Shown one piece after another: positions 1-12,087 of a DNA stretch of 64,000 nucleotides. The position numbers and the translations under genes were made by a program. The stretch is from Lithospermum erythrorhizon. Its lineage: Eukaryota; Streptophyta; Magnoliopsida; Boraginales; Boraginaceae. Below the pieces are notes generated by a model. It saw only the letters and a program-made list of their open reading frames with translations, made no database searches and was not told the origin of the DNA. Position 1 is the first letter of the stretch, and each line of letters opens with the position of its first letter. The stretch spans positions 186,001-250,000 of the forward strand of contig JADFUC010001732.1 of assembly GCA_019722365.1 (NCBI GenBank), given 5' to 3'.

Positions 1-1429
1 GTGTATATAGTGGTGCCCTTGAATCCATTTTCCACCTTGAATAGCAAAATAACTAGCCTGCTTGAGACTCTGATTATTTTTTAAGGTTCATTTTAAAATA
101 TTTTATATAATTAATATAAACTCCCACATCTTGTTCAATACCTCCACCCTAAGCCAATTTGCCGCCTCCATCACCGCCACAACCCCAACCATAACCGGCG
201 CCACACTTGATCGCCTCTTGAGACCGAGTTGGACTTAGTTAGAGGTGGGGCGGTTGAATGAGATCTTCGTGGGTTCTTTAGTCATCTCAAACTGGGACTT
301 GGAACAGCAACCACCAAGCCAACTTCTGCTCTTTATAATTTTATTTATACCTTTATAAGAAAATGCAAAAAAAATCCCACAATATACCAAAGATGTTTCC
401 AATATAATAGATTAGTGCTATTTTTACTTATTTATCACTCCCACCATTGAAATTACTTATGGAGGTTCACTTTCACAAAAATCGAGAAACGTCCAAACCT
501 CCTTCTTACACCCACTTTCCCTACTGTAAACATAATATATGACTTAATTATAAATTTTTCTTGGAATGAAAATATCCCAGAGAAATTGGAAGTGATGAAA
601 AATTGAAAGAAGAGAGATTTAGAAAGGAGGTTCTGATTGGTCACTGCTATTGTTACTTATTTCATTAGAAATACACAAATATGAGGGGGTGGTGGTGGAG
701 TACGGTGATGAGGGGTGGTAGGTGGGGGTTGGGGGGGGGTGTTGTGGTGGAGATGGTGGGGGGTAGTGGAGTTTAATAAAAAAAAAAAGAGTATGATTTT
801 TTACTTTTATTTTAAAATATCTTCATAAGTTAAAATATTTTAAAACATGCTTATTATTTTTAAGTATAGTCTTTGAGGAAGTTTTAATTAGAAATAAAAT
901 AATCATTTTATTATTTCAAGGTAAAGAAACAAGTTCAAGGGACTTCACAGAAAAAATTTTATTGTTATAATTTTTTTTTTACCATTTTGGTTCGGTCTCA
1001 TTTATTTTTTAAATAAATTGGTAAAAATTCGGTTCGGTTCGATTAGTTTTTTCGATTTGAACCGAACCGACAACATCCCTATCTACAATGACTTGATAAC
1101 TTAAGTAAATTATGAAGGGGGGCTAGCTCACCCGCTAGACAATCCATTTATCTCTTTTCATTATTAAAATAACATATAATATTTTATTAAGATCCGATGT
1201 ACTCGAAAAAACCCCCTTATAAGACTAGTCACTTAATTATTGTTCAAATAATGTTTGCCCTTGTAGCAAAATTAAGATTTTTCATCGTCAAATTCAACAA
1301 AATTTGAAATCTATCTTATATATAAAGTGGAAATGTCAAAAATATTTGATGAAGCCTAGAGGTCATCTAACCTATTCATGTGGCATTATATTGTCACTTG
1401 TCCAATTTTAATAACCAACTTAAAAAATA
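1..1429. other. Intergenic DNA, no gene seen
   Basis: AT-rich spacer. A C-rich, GCC-containing stretch (about 125-235) and a G/T-rich stretch (about 682-770, long runs of G and GTGG) resemble the repetitive interiors of the TIR elements elsewhere in the window. Around 990-1075 there are repeated CGGTTCGGTTCG words like those of the hAT-like element near 13.4-13.9 kb, so this may be another fragment of it. No open frame with recognisable homology. Confidence 0.5.
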
Positions 1430-1699
1430 AGAGTTAATTGGTGAAATGGTCCGACATAGTGGGACGAAGTTGTGAATTGGTTCCAGAAAGTTCAAAAATT
1501 GGGATTTAGTTCATAATAGTGGCTTTAAGGTTGCATTTTGGTCCCTCATTTTTGTTGTTAGTTCATAACAATATAGTCATAACAGGAACCAAAACGCAAC
1601 GTTAAAGTCACTATCAGGGACTAAATCCTAACTTTTGAACTTTCTTAGACAAATTTGCAACTTTGTTCCACTATCTAAACCATTTCAATAATTAACTCT
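1430..1699. mobile_element. Foldback MITE with about 9-bp target duplication
   Basis: The two halves are inverted copies. The left end begins AGAGTTAATTGGTGAAATGG, and the reverse complement of the right end reads AGAGTTAATTATTGAAATGG. The similarity continues inward over more than 100 bp, with recognisable words such as GAAAGTTCAAAA and GGTTGC(A/G)TTTTGG. The flanks are TAAAAAATA on the left and AAAAAAATA on the right, which looks like a roughly 9-bp target duplication in A-rich DNA. There is no coding capacity. Size, foldback structure and duplication length fit a small non-autonomous Mutator-like element, but the superfamily is inferred. Confidence 0.75.
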
Positions 1700-2057
1700 A
1701 AAAAAATAACTACCCATAAATTCATTGTAGAGTAGTTATTAATCTACCTATATATAATGTGTAAATTTCTTCACCATTTATGATAAATTAAGATTACTAT
1801 GATTAGTTGAAGATAGTGAAACTTAAGACATTGACTGGCTTGATTCCTACCTAGTATCTGTGCATGGTTACTCTCTTTTTATTGATTCAATTGCGCAACT
1901 CATTTTTCCATCTTTTCGATTGTGCCAAAATACTAGTTAAGATAATTTGCTTATAATACTGTGGAGTATCAACTTAAATAGGTACGTATAAATATTTTTT
2001 GCCAAATTAAATTGAAAAATTGGAACGTATTACATTTCGATCTCTAACTTACACCTT

Positions 2058-2131
2058 GGCCCATTAGCTCAGTTGGTTAGAGCGTCGTGCTAATAATGCG
2101 AAGGTCGCAGGTTCGAGACCTGCATGGGCCA
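2058..2131 (+). tRNA. tRNA-Ile (anticodon AAT)
   Basis: The cloverleaf folds completely. The 7-bp acceptor stem is GGCCCAT/ATGGGCC, the D stem GCTC/GAGC, the anticodon stem TCGTG/TGCGA with loop CTAATAA (anticodon AAT), and the T stem GCAGG/CCTGC with loop TTCGAGA. Discriminator base is A; CCA is not encoded, as expected for a nuclear gene. There is no intron. A run of five T at 2137-2141 can serve as the RNA polymerase III terminator. Internal A box (TAGCTCAGTTGG) and B box (GGTTCGAGACC) are intact, so the gene looks functional. Confidence 0.96.
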
Positions 2132-2136
2132 TAATG

Positions 2137-2141
2137 TTTTT
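2137..2141 (+). terminator. Pol III T-run terminator of tRNA-Ile
   Basis: Five consecutive T residues start 6 bp after the tRNA end, the usual RNA polymerase III stop signal. Confidence 0.7.
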
Positions 2142-2256
2142 ACTACCCTTTTACCACCAAATTCAACTATTATTCTCTCTAGAATTCAATCAATCTCCAT
2201 ATGTTCATATGACTGAAAGTTATTCACCTGGATATTTAATGCCAAATCCATTATTT

Positions 2257-2667
2257 AGAGGCTCATATAATCGTATAACGATTAAGTTGAACAGAACTTC
2301 AAAGCGAAGTGTTAACTTTGTTGCAGCCCCAAAGCAGTGTGAAGTGCATACTACATTAATGTGTCAGTATCGAGGCGAGATAATAATAAAATGTTTATAT
2401 GCGGTGAGATAGATAAACCTCACAGTAGTTAAGAGGTTTCTTTTTTATTCAGAATTTACAATCGGGTTAAAGAGAGGCTCATATAATCGTATAACGATTC
2501 GTTGTTTTGAGCTTGAAACACAAATTGTTCTTGTTCTGGCTAAAACGAGTGTGAAATTCCTTTTATTAATGTATCGACTATCGAAACATGAGATAATAAT
2601 AAAATATTTATATCTCGTCCGAATAGATAAACCTACGAGTAGTTAAGAGGATTTAACTTTTTATTAA
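2257..2667. repeat. Diverged tandem duplication (about 216-bp period)
   Basis: Two units start with the same words AGAGGCTCATATAATCGTAT (2257 and 2473) and share GAGATAATAATAAAAT, AGATAAACCT and AGTAGTTAAGAGG in the same order. The unit interiors have diverged strongly. The first unit lies in a 92-codon open frame (2134-2412) that I do not regard as a gene because unit 2 does not preserve it. The origin of the unit is unknown. Confidence 0.75.
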
Positions 2668-2791
2668 TTTCTGTCAGTTATTTTTATAAATATCTGTGTG
2701 CATTGGCTACAAAACTTATTTGGTAATACTTTTCTCTTTTCTATCATCTTGAAGTGACAAGAATCAGTGTAAAATTTGAAGTGTTTAAAGA

Positions 2792-5700
2792 TCAGGCAGT
2801 CCTCTTTGTTAGAGACAGGATCGTCGAAACCATTAGCTTGCTGTCAATTGGCTTTGTTAGGTAAGCATCCATGCCAACTTTCAAGCATTTTGCTTCATCT
2901 GACGACATAGCATGAGCTGTTAGCGCGACGATTGGGACATGGATACCAGTTCCCATCTCTGCTTCTCGAATTGCTTTTGTTGCTTCGTATCCATCCATCT
3001 TTGGCATTTGCAAATATCCCAAAAAAGAAAAAAAAAATACATTAACAAAAGCTATCTTCAGCCACGGATGAAGAAGTTGAAAAAAACAATTTAAGACTAG
3101 CTTGAGAGCAAAAGCAAGAGATTATTCCAAATTTGATATGAGGTTGTTTTCATTTGTAATAATTCTTCGGATATATCAGTTTAAGATGACCAGTCCAACA
3201 AAAAGGTTGTGCCACACTGTTAGACGATAGGGTAGTGAAGCTTAAATAAAAGCATCGAAATATAATTAGCACAGAGAAGCTTACTTGACAATCCATGAGG
3301 ACCAAATCATATGGCAAGCAACAACATCCTACTTCCTCGATGGCTCTTGTACTTAACTCTCCCGGAAGAGAATTCCTACTACATTTGTCCGAATGAGAAA
3401 AGTCTCTGAGAGCTTCTACTGCCTGCAATCCATCTCCTACAACCGAAACTTCAGCTCCCATTTTCTCAAGCATTATTGTGGCCACCCTCTGGAGTACTGG
3501 TGTATCTTCTGCAAGAAGTATGCGAATACCTTCTAAAGTTTTTTTGTCATTTACCAATCTATTTGAGCTACCACTGTTCTGTTCTTTGTTACTAGAAGTT
3601 CCACTCATATGTTCTTTCAGTCTTGTATTTCTTAACAAGGCAGTTGGGGTAGGCTTTTCTTCAGAATTCATTTGATTAGAATCCAAGATGTGGTTGCAGA
3701 TTTCAGCGTTTGGAGGACATGTTTTATTAACATGATCACCCTTCTTTCCTTCGGAAGAAGATAAACTTCCTGAATTTACCTTGACGTTTTCAACCCCGTC
3801 AGAATCACCGGAGCTGGCTGTATCAGAGTCAAGAACATCAATATCAAGACATTCATGCAAATCTCCCACAACTGTTGCCACATTAGCATTTCTGCTCATT
3901 TCAATCTCAAGATTCTTGTCCTTCGAGACAGCTTCCAAGATCTGAATCATCTTTGCTTTGTATAGAGGTTTATTAACCATGACCTCGTATCCTTGTTGTC
4001 GGAGTTCCATCTTTATAGTGTTACAGGTATCATGGTTTAAAATCCATGCAAACTTTGCCTCTTTGCGATACATCTCCAGAAACTTTAGCTGTTCCTTCCA
4101 AATATTTGTGCTCCAGTCAAGGAAGCCAATATCTAGAACGATGATAAAGATGGTTGTACTTCCAATATTAGACACCTCAGAACCTGAACACACTCTCTGT
4201 AAGCTTCTGGCACTAGAAAGTTCCTGAAGAGTTTGGGTCAATTCATTCCAATCAGATGCTTCCCACGCATGTGTTCCATTTTTCTGTAACCACTGGGAAG
4301 TAATAAGTCTACCCATGCCACCATTAAGAGCGAGTAAGACCTGCATTCATTACAAACATTGTTATCCTTCAACTAATGTCACCATATTCTTAGCATGCAA
4401 ATAAACAAAAACAACTAAGAAATGCCCTTAGTCACACAGTTTTCGAGAAGTCAATTTCTATGAGCATACCGAATAAACAAGATGAGCAACTTAGAGAAGT
4501 TAGTTCATTCAATTGGTGAGAGATGAATTTATAAAAGCGTACCGAAAGGAAGGATGGAGTTATAAAAATGATGACTATGATGATGAATCTCAATTTAATT
4601 GACTTTATATTGTTGTGATAACAAGGTCGTTTTACTCACGGATAGATTATGTTCTTGAAAGTTAAATTCACAATGCTGTCCAGAGTGATCTGCAGGTGCA
4701 CCAAGAAGCAGATATAATCTCATCAAAGTCCCTGGACCTTTCTTCTTCATGACTTTGATTTCTCCACCCATCTTTTTTACCTGAAAAAAAATGTTTCATT
4801 CAGGCACAGGTATAGTCAACTTCAATGCATGTAATATCAATGATAAGTTGCCTCAAAATATGTATCTGTGATAGACTGATCATATAAGCATTCCAAATTA
4901 ATCGTCCGGAAAGTATTTCCTTAGATTTTAGGAGCATGTGCAAATCATTTCTATCAAATTGAATTCCAAAAGATCATTTCAATTAAACATCGATGCAGGG
5001 GATGCCCATGAAGAAACATGATAACTCACCAGGTTACGAACAATACACAGACCAAGACCAGTGCCTCCATGCCTTAAGATAAAATTGTATATAGAGCATT
5101 AGGAAACCATTTGAGAAAAATATCACGATTATGTTTTCATTTTGACAATCATTACTGTCTGATAAACTAACAAATACTTACAATCGTGTTGTCGAAGGGT
5201 CAGCTTGCTCAAAGCTTTCAAAAACATGTTCCCATTTGCTTGTATCGATTCCTAAAATAAATTGTTACATGATGACGAAGTCTTTTAGCAGATTTATAAA
5301 ACTTTAATGCTAAGGAAACTCATATGGAATACAATGTTTTGAGTTCATACCACAACCAGTGTCATCAACCTCAAACCAGAGAATTAACTTGTTCTCCCTC
5401 TTTAAGGATGTCTTCTCCTGGCTTCCACGGTGCTTTGATTTCAATTTAGAACTATGTAAGGATTCCATCAGCTTTGTTGTAAGTTGGTTGTGGCCGACTG
5501 AAGTGTTCAGGTTCTCACACCACCCTCTCAGTATAATGTAACCAGCTGCCATTGAAAATAGTATATATTATGTCAACTTAATTCGATTTCTGATAACGTT
5601 TATACACAAAATCGATGGTTATGATGTTATGTTGATTCCAAAGTAAGTTCCTTCAAGATGTTGAAATAAACTCTTTTTATGTAATCTAGAAAGTAGATAA

Positions 5701-8700
5701 AATTCGTTCAGATCATCGTCTTTCTCAAATTGGCAGTGTAACTATATTATCATTCAACGACCTAAATGCATACAGTCAATTCTCCAGTGAATCCCGTCAC
5801 TGGAGAACTTTATATTCTGATCTTATGACATAAGAATCAATTTCAAATAACAGAAAGAGATACACTGATTTTCTCAAAAGTATCTATTCCCAGATCTCTC
5901 TCTCTTTCAAACATGCAAAGAAGAAACAATGAAATGGAAGGATAATTTATGTAGTTGATCTTTTGTTTCAGAGATCTGCTTTATCTATATGTCGATTGAT
6001 TTCTTTCTAAGTGACTGCCAGATTAAAATTCTCACCTAAGTTTTTGTCTGTTAATACAATATCTATGATTAATTGAGATGTAAATTTCCTTCTACAACAT
6101 GTTCAAATTTTTCACTAAATCTTTTACTGAGATGCAACCATGATTTTTTCACATTCGTAATTCAGAGGATTCCACTTACAAGTTGTAAATTTAATTGAAT
6201 TGCTAATAAGGTTGGCAAAAATTTGAACAACTCTAGCAGAGTCCCCACGGACAAGTCTTGGCATGTCATCTGCAAGTGAGGAAGGGGAAAAAAAGAATCA
6301 GTATAGAATGTAATCTGATTAACGAAAATTAACCTCGATAAGAACATTTCACTTTGATAGAGTTATCACGAGCCAGTTACCAACAACATACCTGAGAGAT
6401 CAAGAATGGTCTCCACATTATGGTTAATGCACTGAACTGAGAACATATCGACAAGCCCTTCAAGTTCTCGACTCAAATCAAATTCAGTTTCTTCAAGCAC
6501 AAGCTTTCCAGATTCTACCTGCACAAAAAAGTGGAGTTCATCGAGTATATTTCAGTAAATATACAGGGACATGGTGAGGTGGTTCATCCATATTCCCAGA
6601 AATGCCTAGTCCAGAATGATTCTGAGTAATAGAATTTCCTTGCTATATCCCTTACAAGAACTATTAAGAAAATCATTCTTAGGCTAAAACTTCTATTTCA
6701 TTTATATATATCTCACCTTACTGAGATCCAAGATATTATTGAGAAGCCGTAGTAAAGCATTTGAACATCTCCTAATTTGAGTGACCATTGCGTATTGTTC
6801 ATTTGTGAGGCAATCATCACTAATAAGAATATCGAGCAATCCAATGACTGCGGCCATAGGTGTGCGTAACTCATGACTGTAACAAAACAAAAGGAAATAG
6901 CGAGAAGTATTAAAGTCTTACTGTAATTAGTATATTCAACAAAGCTTCGAATTACATAAAGAACAAGAAAGAAAAATGGGACTCCTTTAAATCATCATTT
7001 CATCCCCATTCTATATTAAAAATGTAATATCACATATGAATACACGTAACAAAATGACTAAACATTCAGCCTACAACATCAATTTCATGGATGAAGCAGG
7101 CTCCCCCAAATATTACGGAGTAATAATCAGAACACCTGGAGCCTTCAATATTAGTTTGGTTCTCTCGGGACAGGTAGTAAGACTTTAAAACGAAATTCCA
7201 ACAGATATCAAATTGCACCCCCCCCCCTCAGGCCTCCCTCAACATAATCACAAAGAAACTAATCATATTCTTGCAGATTTAGGCCATACAATATAATCAA
7301 AATACTCAAACAGTGGAAGGGGATTTATTCAAATAAATTTAATTATGCTCACCTCATATTTGCTAAGAACTGGCTTTTATAGTTGCTTGATGCCTCAGCT
7401 TTCCTTCTTGCATCTAGATGGCTAATAAGTTCTGCTCTTAGTTTCATTTCCTTTGAGACTCCATTTGTTAGTATAAAGATGCAAATACATCCAATAATCA
7501 AAATACAGACAGAGGCTGAGATCAAAACTACTAGAGTTTTGAGGGCCTTTTCATCTACTTTTCCCATTATATACTTCCTCGGAATAATGATAACACCAAC
7601 CTGTAAGAAGTTCATGGTTAAACCATTGTTTTGAACAAATACATCTTACCTTGTCATGGTAAGAATAACTATAATTGCATTTCAAGAACGATCTCAAAAG
7701 CAAGAAATGACCTTACCATTGGAAGTCTTTTTAAGTTGAGGAAGAAGGAATCAATGTAGTATAGCTGGTGTCCAATCTTTGCATTCTCCAAGTGTACTTC
7801 ATTATTTGGAGGAAACTTGTTTCCGTAAACTTTCTGCAAGCACTCAGCTCCAGATCGTATCACATGATCTTTAGAATCAACCGCCATAATAAGATTCGTC
7901 CCCGTTGAAGTATTTACCAACAGGGGAGAATTCGAGGAAGTAGCAAGCAGCCAACCCTCCTGAGAGGTTAAGTATATGTGTCCACTGTGAAATTCAACAA
8001 GTTCTTTCATAAGTTGCCCGACACTATAAAGTGCTGTAGTAACACCAACAACAGCAACTATGCTTTTATTGGACGGATCCCTCACAGGCAGTGCAGCTGA
8101 GAGAAGAGGTGAATCTGAATACTTGCTAACTGCAACATGCCATGTTGCAGTACCATCAGGAACCTGTGATATACCTGCGATATTTATCAATTCATCCGGT
8201 GGGATTGGTGTTGGTTTGCCAATTCTAGAACCAGTAGAAGGGTCCAGAGGGGCTCGATACCAAATCGCAGAAATATTGCTTCTAATTGATTGGTCATTCC
8301 AACCTTGGCGGGCCGATATAAGATCAACATCATAGGTTGTACTTATTGAATAATTGGTCAAATCAGAGTATATATAATATGTGTTATCACTCCTGTGATC
8401 TCTATGAAATGCCTGGACAAAACCATTCCTATAACTTATAGTTAACGAATTCAGAGCTTTTCGACTTGCAAATAATGCCCATGTTATATCCCTCATTACA
8501 TCGTACAGCTGCTAAAAACCAAAAGAAACAACAAATTCAACAAATGGTCAATAAAGAACCAATATATATCAACCTAACTTAACTTAACATGTCCTAATGC
8601 CTCTGAAGAGGTTATTGCCTAAGCGGGATAAGGGGGGGTCGGATAATATGCAACCTTATCCCTGTGATAAAGGGAGGCTGTTTATGAAACAACCTAATTC

Positions 8701-9447
8701 TACAAAAAAAAAACAAATAATATCACAGGAACCAACCTCAACTTGCTGAGCTTGATTAACAGGATTGCTATACTTCCTCATCACAAATTCTGACAATTTA
8801 ACTTGGGCAGTTGCTATTTCGACAGTTGAGTTTACTATGTTCCACATCCTCAACAATGGTCTTTGAAGAAGTTCATGTCTAAGTCCATAAGCTAATGTAT
8901 TCAAAGATCTTTTAGTATAAACTCTAGTAAAATGCCATGTCAGTAAAGTCAACATTCCAATCAAGATTGCCAACATAATCTGCATAAACCCAACAAATAT
9001 TCAAATAAAAAAATGGACGGAAGTAGTCGATTGAGTGATCAAAATGGATCCATAGTAAATATAAATAATCGAAATAATAAATAAATGAAACTTAACTAAT
9101 GTCATGCATCATTCGGCCTATTTTTCAACTATAAATAATGTAACTTGCCAATAAAGTTGAACCAAAAAGTAAAAAACAAATATTCTACATACCATGATAG
9201 CAAGACGAACCACAAAAACACTGTAATAAGAAGTGAGACAAGGAGTACTTGCAAACTGCAACTCTTCTTCAACATCTCTCCTAAAGCTTCTTCTGTTACA
9301 AATTGAGTGTTCACTTCTACAATGATTAACAAAACTAAACATTCTTCTAACAGATTTTTTTAAAAATGATCCTTTTGAAGTGTTTGGAGAAGATGGGATT
9401 TCAGAATTAACATTAAACGTTGTGACTTTTGTGATTTTGCATGCCAT
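2792..9447 (-). CDS. AHK1: AHK1-type osmosensing hybrid histidine kinase, 13 exons
   Basis: Plasma-membrane hybrid histidine kinase, recognised as the AHK1 (ATHK1) family, an osmosensor that starts a His-Asp phosphorelay to HPt proteins. Predicted coding exons, 5' to 3': 9447-9193, 8979-8737, 8511-7717, 7600-7353, 6876-6717, 6518-6392, 6269-6180, 5545-5351, 5251-5182, 5072-5030, 4780-4640, 4340-3285, 3007-2792. All join in phase to give about 1212 residues; Arabidopsis AHK1 has about 1207. Two membrane segments (about 77-100 and 452-475) bracket an extracytosolic sensor domain. Kinase motifs: phospho-accepting His515 in SHELRTPM, N box around Asn633, G1 DDTGCG (700-705), G2 GGTGLGL (730-736). 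Residues 790-930 look like a degenerate receiver. The true receiver is about 1060-1200, with acidic Asp1068, phospho-accepting Asp1139 and Lys1193. All splice sites are GT-AG except the last acceptor, which reads AA. A broken partial copy lies at 34.9-36.6 kb. Confidence 0.93.
2999..3009 (-). other. AHK1: AHK1 last-intron acceptor: AA instead of AG
   Basis: Frame and family alignment require exon 13 to begin with ATGCCAAAG (3007 downward), directly after the DCQ that ends exon 12. A long T-rich tract ends ...GGGATATTTGCAA just before it, so the dinucleotide at 3009-3008 is AA where AG is needed. The next AG downstream is inside CCAAAG (3000-2999). Using it would delete exactly three residues (Met-Pro-Lys, 1142-1144) in frame, next to phospho-accepting Asp1139. 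The donor is normal (GTAAGC at 3284). This is either a real lesion, a non-canonical site or a sequencing error. Confidence 0.75.
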
Positions 9448-10632
9448 TTTCCTAGTTCTTGAACAATAATAATAAAGATGTGTTTGATCACTTATGATTT
9501 ATTTCTCATTATGAGAGAGACAAGAGTTAGAGAGAAACAATGCTAGAGAAAATCAGGAGTATGACTTTATGAAGTATAAGATAATGAGAATGTATTGTTT
9601 TTATATTGTCAATTATGTGACTTGTGACAAAGCCACAAAGGTATGCAATAATGAAGTGAGGAGTATAACTCGATCAAGTATGACCATTAACGGATAGAAG
9701 TCATAAAATTATTTATTTTCATTGTTCATAATTGGCTCAAAATAATTCAGGAATTCGCATACGAGTGTTTCACATTAAAATATAAGGATATAGTTCAATA
9801 TTTATAATCATTGAACTATTTTACGTAACAACATCAATTGATTTTAGGATGATGTATCGTATGAAGTGTGCTCACTCTCTTGTGAGTGTGATCTAGTCCC
9901 GTTTCCACATACATCCCATGATTTTTTTTGATTTTTGCTCTTTTTTATTTCTCATATATTGTTTCATTTGATAAACTTGTGCATGCATTCTTTCATTTAT
10001 TGAGGTAGATTCACTTTAGCTAATTATCTCTTGAATTTTAAAAAAATGAAAATTAAAAATTTCGATAAAATGAATAAAAAGTCAATGATAGTCAAATTTT
10101 ATTTTGAAAAATATCGATTAAATTAAATTGGATAATTGTATCCATAAATTGGGGTAAAACGCATCAACGTAAATTTTGACACCATATCACTATCATCACT
10201 CATAATTTTTTTTTACACAGTTGGGCAAAGATGTTTCGAAAAATTTGGAGAAATAACACTCTTTTGACCAATTTATTAATTTTTAACACTTCCAATTTTA
10301 TTTGCCTAAGTAGCACCGTCACAGAATAGAAAAATGTATTTTCCTTTTTTTTCTTCTTCTTCTTCTTGAGCCGCCTTGTTAATCACCCAGCAATCGTCCC
10401 CATCATTGTAGCCAACCCCCGCCCCATCACCATTTTGCTTGAGCACGGCACCACGCCACATCCTGCCTCGATTTTGATTTCGGGAAAAAAATTGGGGGAG
10501 ATAGAATGCAGTTGGAAGAGGCGACTAGGAACTCTCTGAATCATGGGGGTAGCTTGATGGTAGAGAGTGTATGGATGATAGTGATAGGGGTGGAGGATAA
10601 TAGAGGTGGATGGTGGTAGTCTTTGGTTTGAA
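9448..10632. other. AHK1 upstream region and spacer
   Basis: 5' flank of the histidine kinase on the minus strand. An AT-rich TATA-like stretch lies near 9598-9610 when read on the minus strand. At 10225-10340 and around 10440-10625 the DNA resembles the end (AATTTGGAGAAATAACACTC) and interior (GCCGCC, GGTGG) of the Mutator-like elements nearby, so part of it is probably another degraded copy. No coding frame is supported. Confidence 0.4.
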
Positions 10633-12078
10633 GAAATTTGGTAGAAGATATATCATTTAGTCGATAAATGGTTGCCAAAAATATGCCCGTCCTTTTTTGT
10701 TAAAATAACATAACCCTATTTAATAATACTAAATTACCCTTACTTTTTTAAAACTATTTCTTCTTCATCATCCAAAACAACATCAATCTGGCTTACGCTT
10801 CCCCTCACTATGACTCAACTTGGTGGCGGAACCAGAAATTTTGTATAAGGGGACGAATAATTTAATATTATATAAAGAAGAAAAAATATATGAAATTCAA
10901 GGGGGCAAACTGTATAATTTTTGGAAGAAGCGAATATAGTTTTGAAAAAGACTTAATAGTGGTGTATATTGGTCTATTTTACCAACCACTACACCAAAAA
11001 ACACCAAACACCACCATCAACCAATAAACAAAAAAAATTAATTTTACTAAATTAAACAAGAAAAATTACCTCAATTTGCAAATATGAAATGGGGATCATC
11101 GGGTTTAGGTTCTGCCGAGGGAGGGTCGCAGTTTTAGGGTTCTTGTAAGCTTGAGAGAAGGCCGGCCAGGGTAAAATATTGGGGAGGGTAGGCGAGGTGT
11201 AGGGGAAGGGGCGGCAAGTGGCGGAAGGGAGAGATTAAGTAATTTCCGGTTAATTGAGGGAAAGATTTGAAAAAGCGAGGTGGGGGCTTGAGATCGGGGA
11301 GGGAATGCCGATTTGTAGGGTGATGAGCAAAAAAAAACGAGAGGGATGGTGGTGGGTAGGGTTGTTGGTGGACCGTCGATCGGGAACCGGCCCCGTCTCG
11401 ACCGGTCGAAAGTCCATCCGAAATGGACCGGATCGGATCCAAGATTCGTCCGTTATCCAAAACCCGGATCAGGCCGTATCCAGAAACCGGATCCGGTAAT
11501 TAAAATAAATAAATAAAACTTATTACTCAAGCCAAGTCAAAAGCGGCGAATTGTTATTTTTCGGGTGTTATTTTTTATATTTCGGTGTTATTTTTTGTGT
11601 GTAAATGAGTTTAATTCATGTAAATGAGTTTGATTTTATTATTATTTTCGATTTTTTTTTGTATTAGGTTTAATTTTTTTGTATTTTGAATTGTTATTTT
11701 TGTATTTTTGGATACTATCGGATCAGAGTTTGGATATCGATCTTATCGAACCAGGATCGGATATCGGACTCTTATCGGATCAGGATGGATCAACCAGGAA
11801 TAGGTTTGGACCGGATCGGTCGATCCCAGATTCTAGATTGGCCAGTTCGGTCGATCCCAGTCGAGATAAATAGAAACCGTCCAGGTTCGGGATCAGAGTG
11901 AAAACGATTCGAGGCTGGTAACATCACTAGTGGTGGGTGGTGAAGATGGTGGCGAAGAAGAAGAAGGGGGAAAGGTATTTCCGTCATTTTAAGTGGTAGG
12001 GTGCCATTTTAGCAAAAAAAAATGAGTGTTATTTTTGTAACCATTTTCATTGATTATATTATTCTTCCAAATTTCTCC
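10633..12078. mobile_element. Non-autonomous Mutator-like element with 9-bp TSD
   Basis: The left end reads GAAATTTGGTAGAAGATATA, and the reverse complement of the right end reads GGAGAAATTTGGAAGAATAATA, so the termini are inverted repeats. The 9-mer TGGTTTGAA occurs immediately outside both ends (10624-10632 and 12079-12087), the duplication length typical of Mutator transposition. The 1.45-kb interior has no transposase. It holds GGTGG-rich and CCGGATCGG-rich sequence (about 11340-11500 and 11700-11905) with short low-complexity open frames that I do not treat as genes. The element at 18.5-19.5 kb belongs to the same family. Confidence 0.8.
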
Positions 12079-12087
12079 TGGTTTGAA

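Noticed and set aside
2134..2412. 92-codon frame directly after the tRNA
   Set aside because: Its ATG overlaps the tRNA flank, the frame is not kept in the second tandem unit, and no homology is recognised.
8060..8335. 91-codon plus-strand frame inside AHK1
   Set aside because: Antisense shadow of AHK1 exon 3; the same frame reappears in the duplicate only because the DNA is identical.
11134..11987. Several open frames on both strands
   Set aside because: They arise from CCGGATCGG-type and GGTGG-type repeats inside a Mutator-like element and have no domain.
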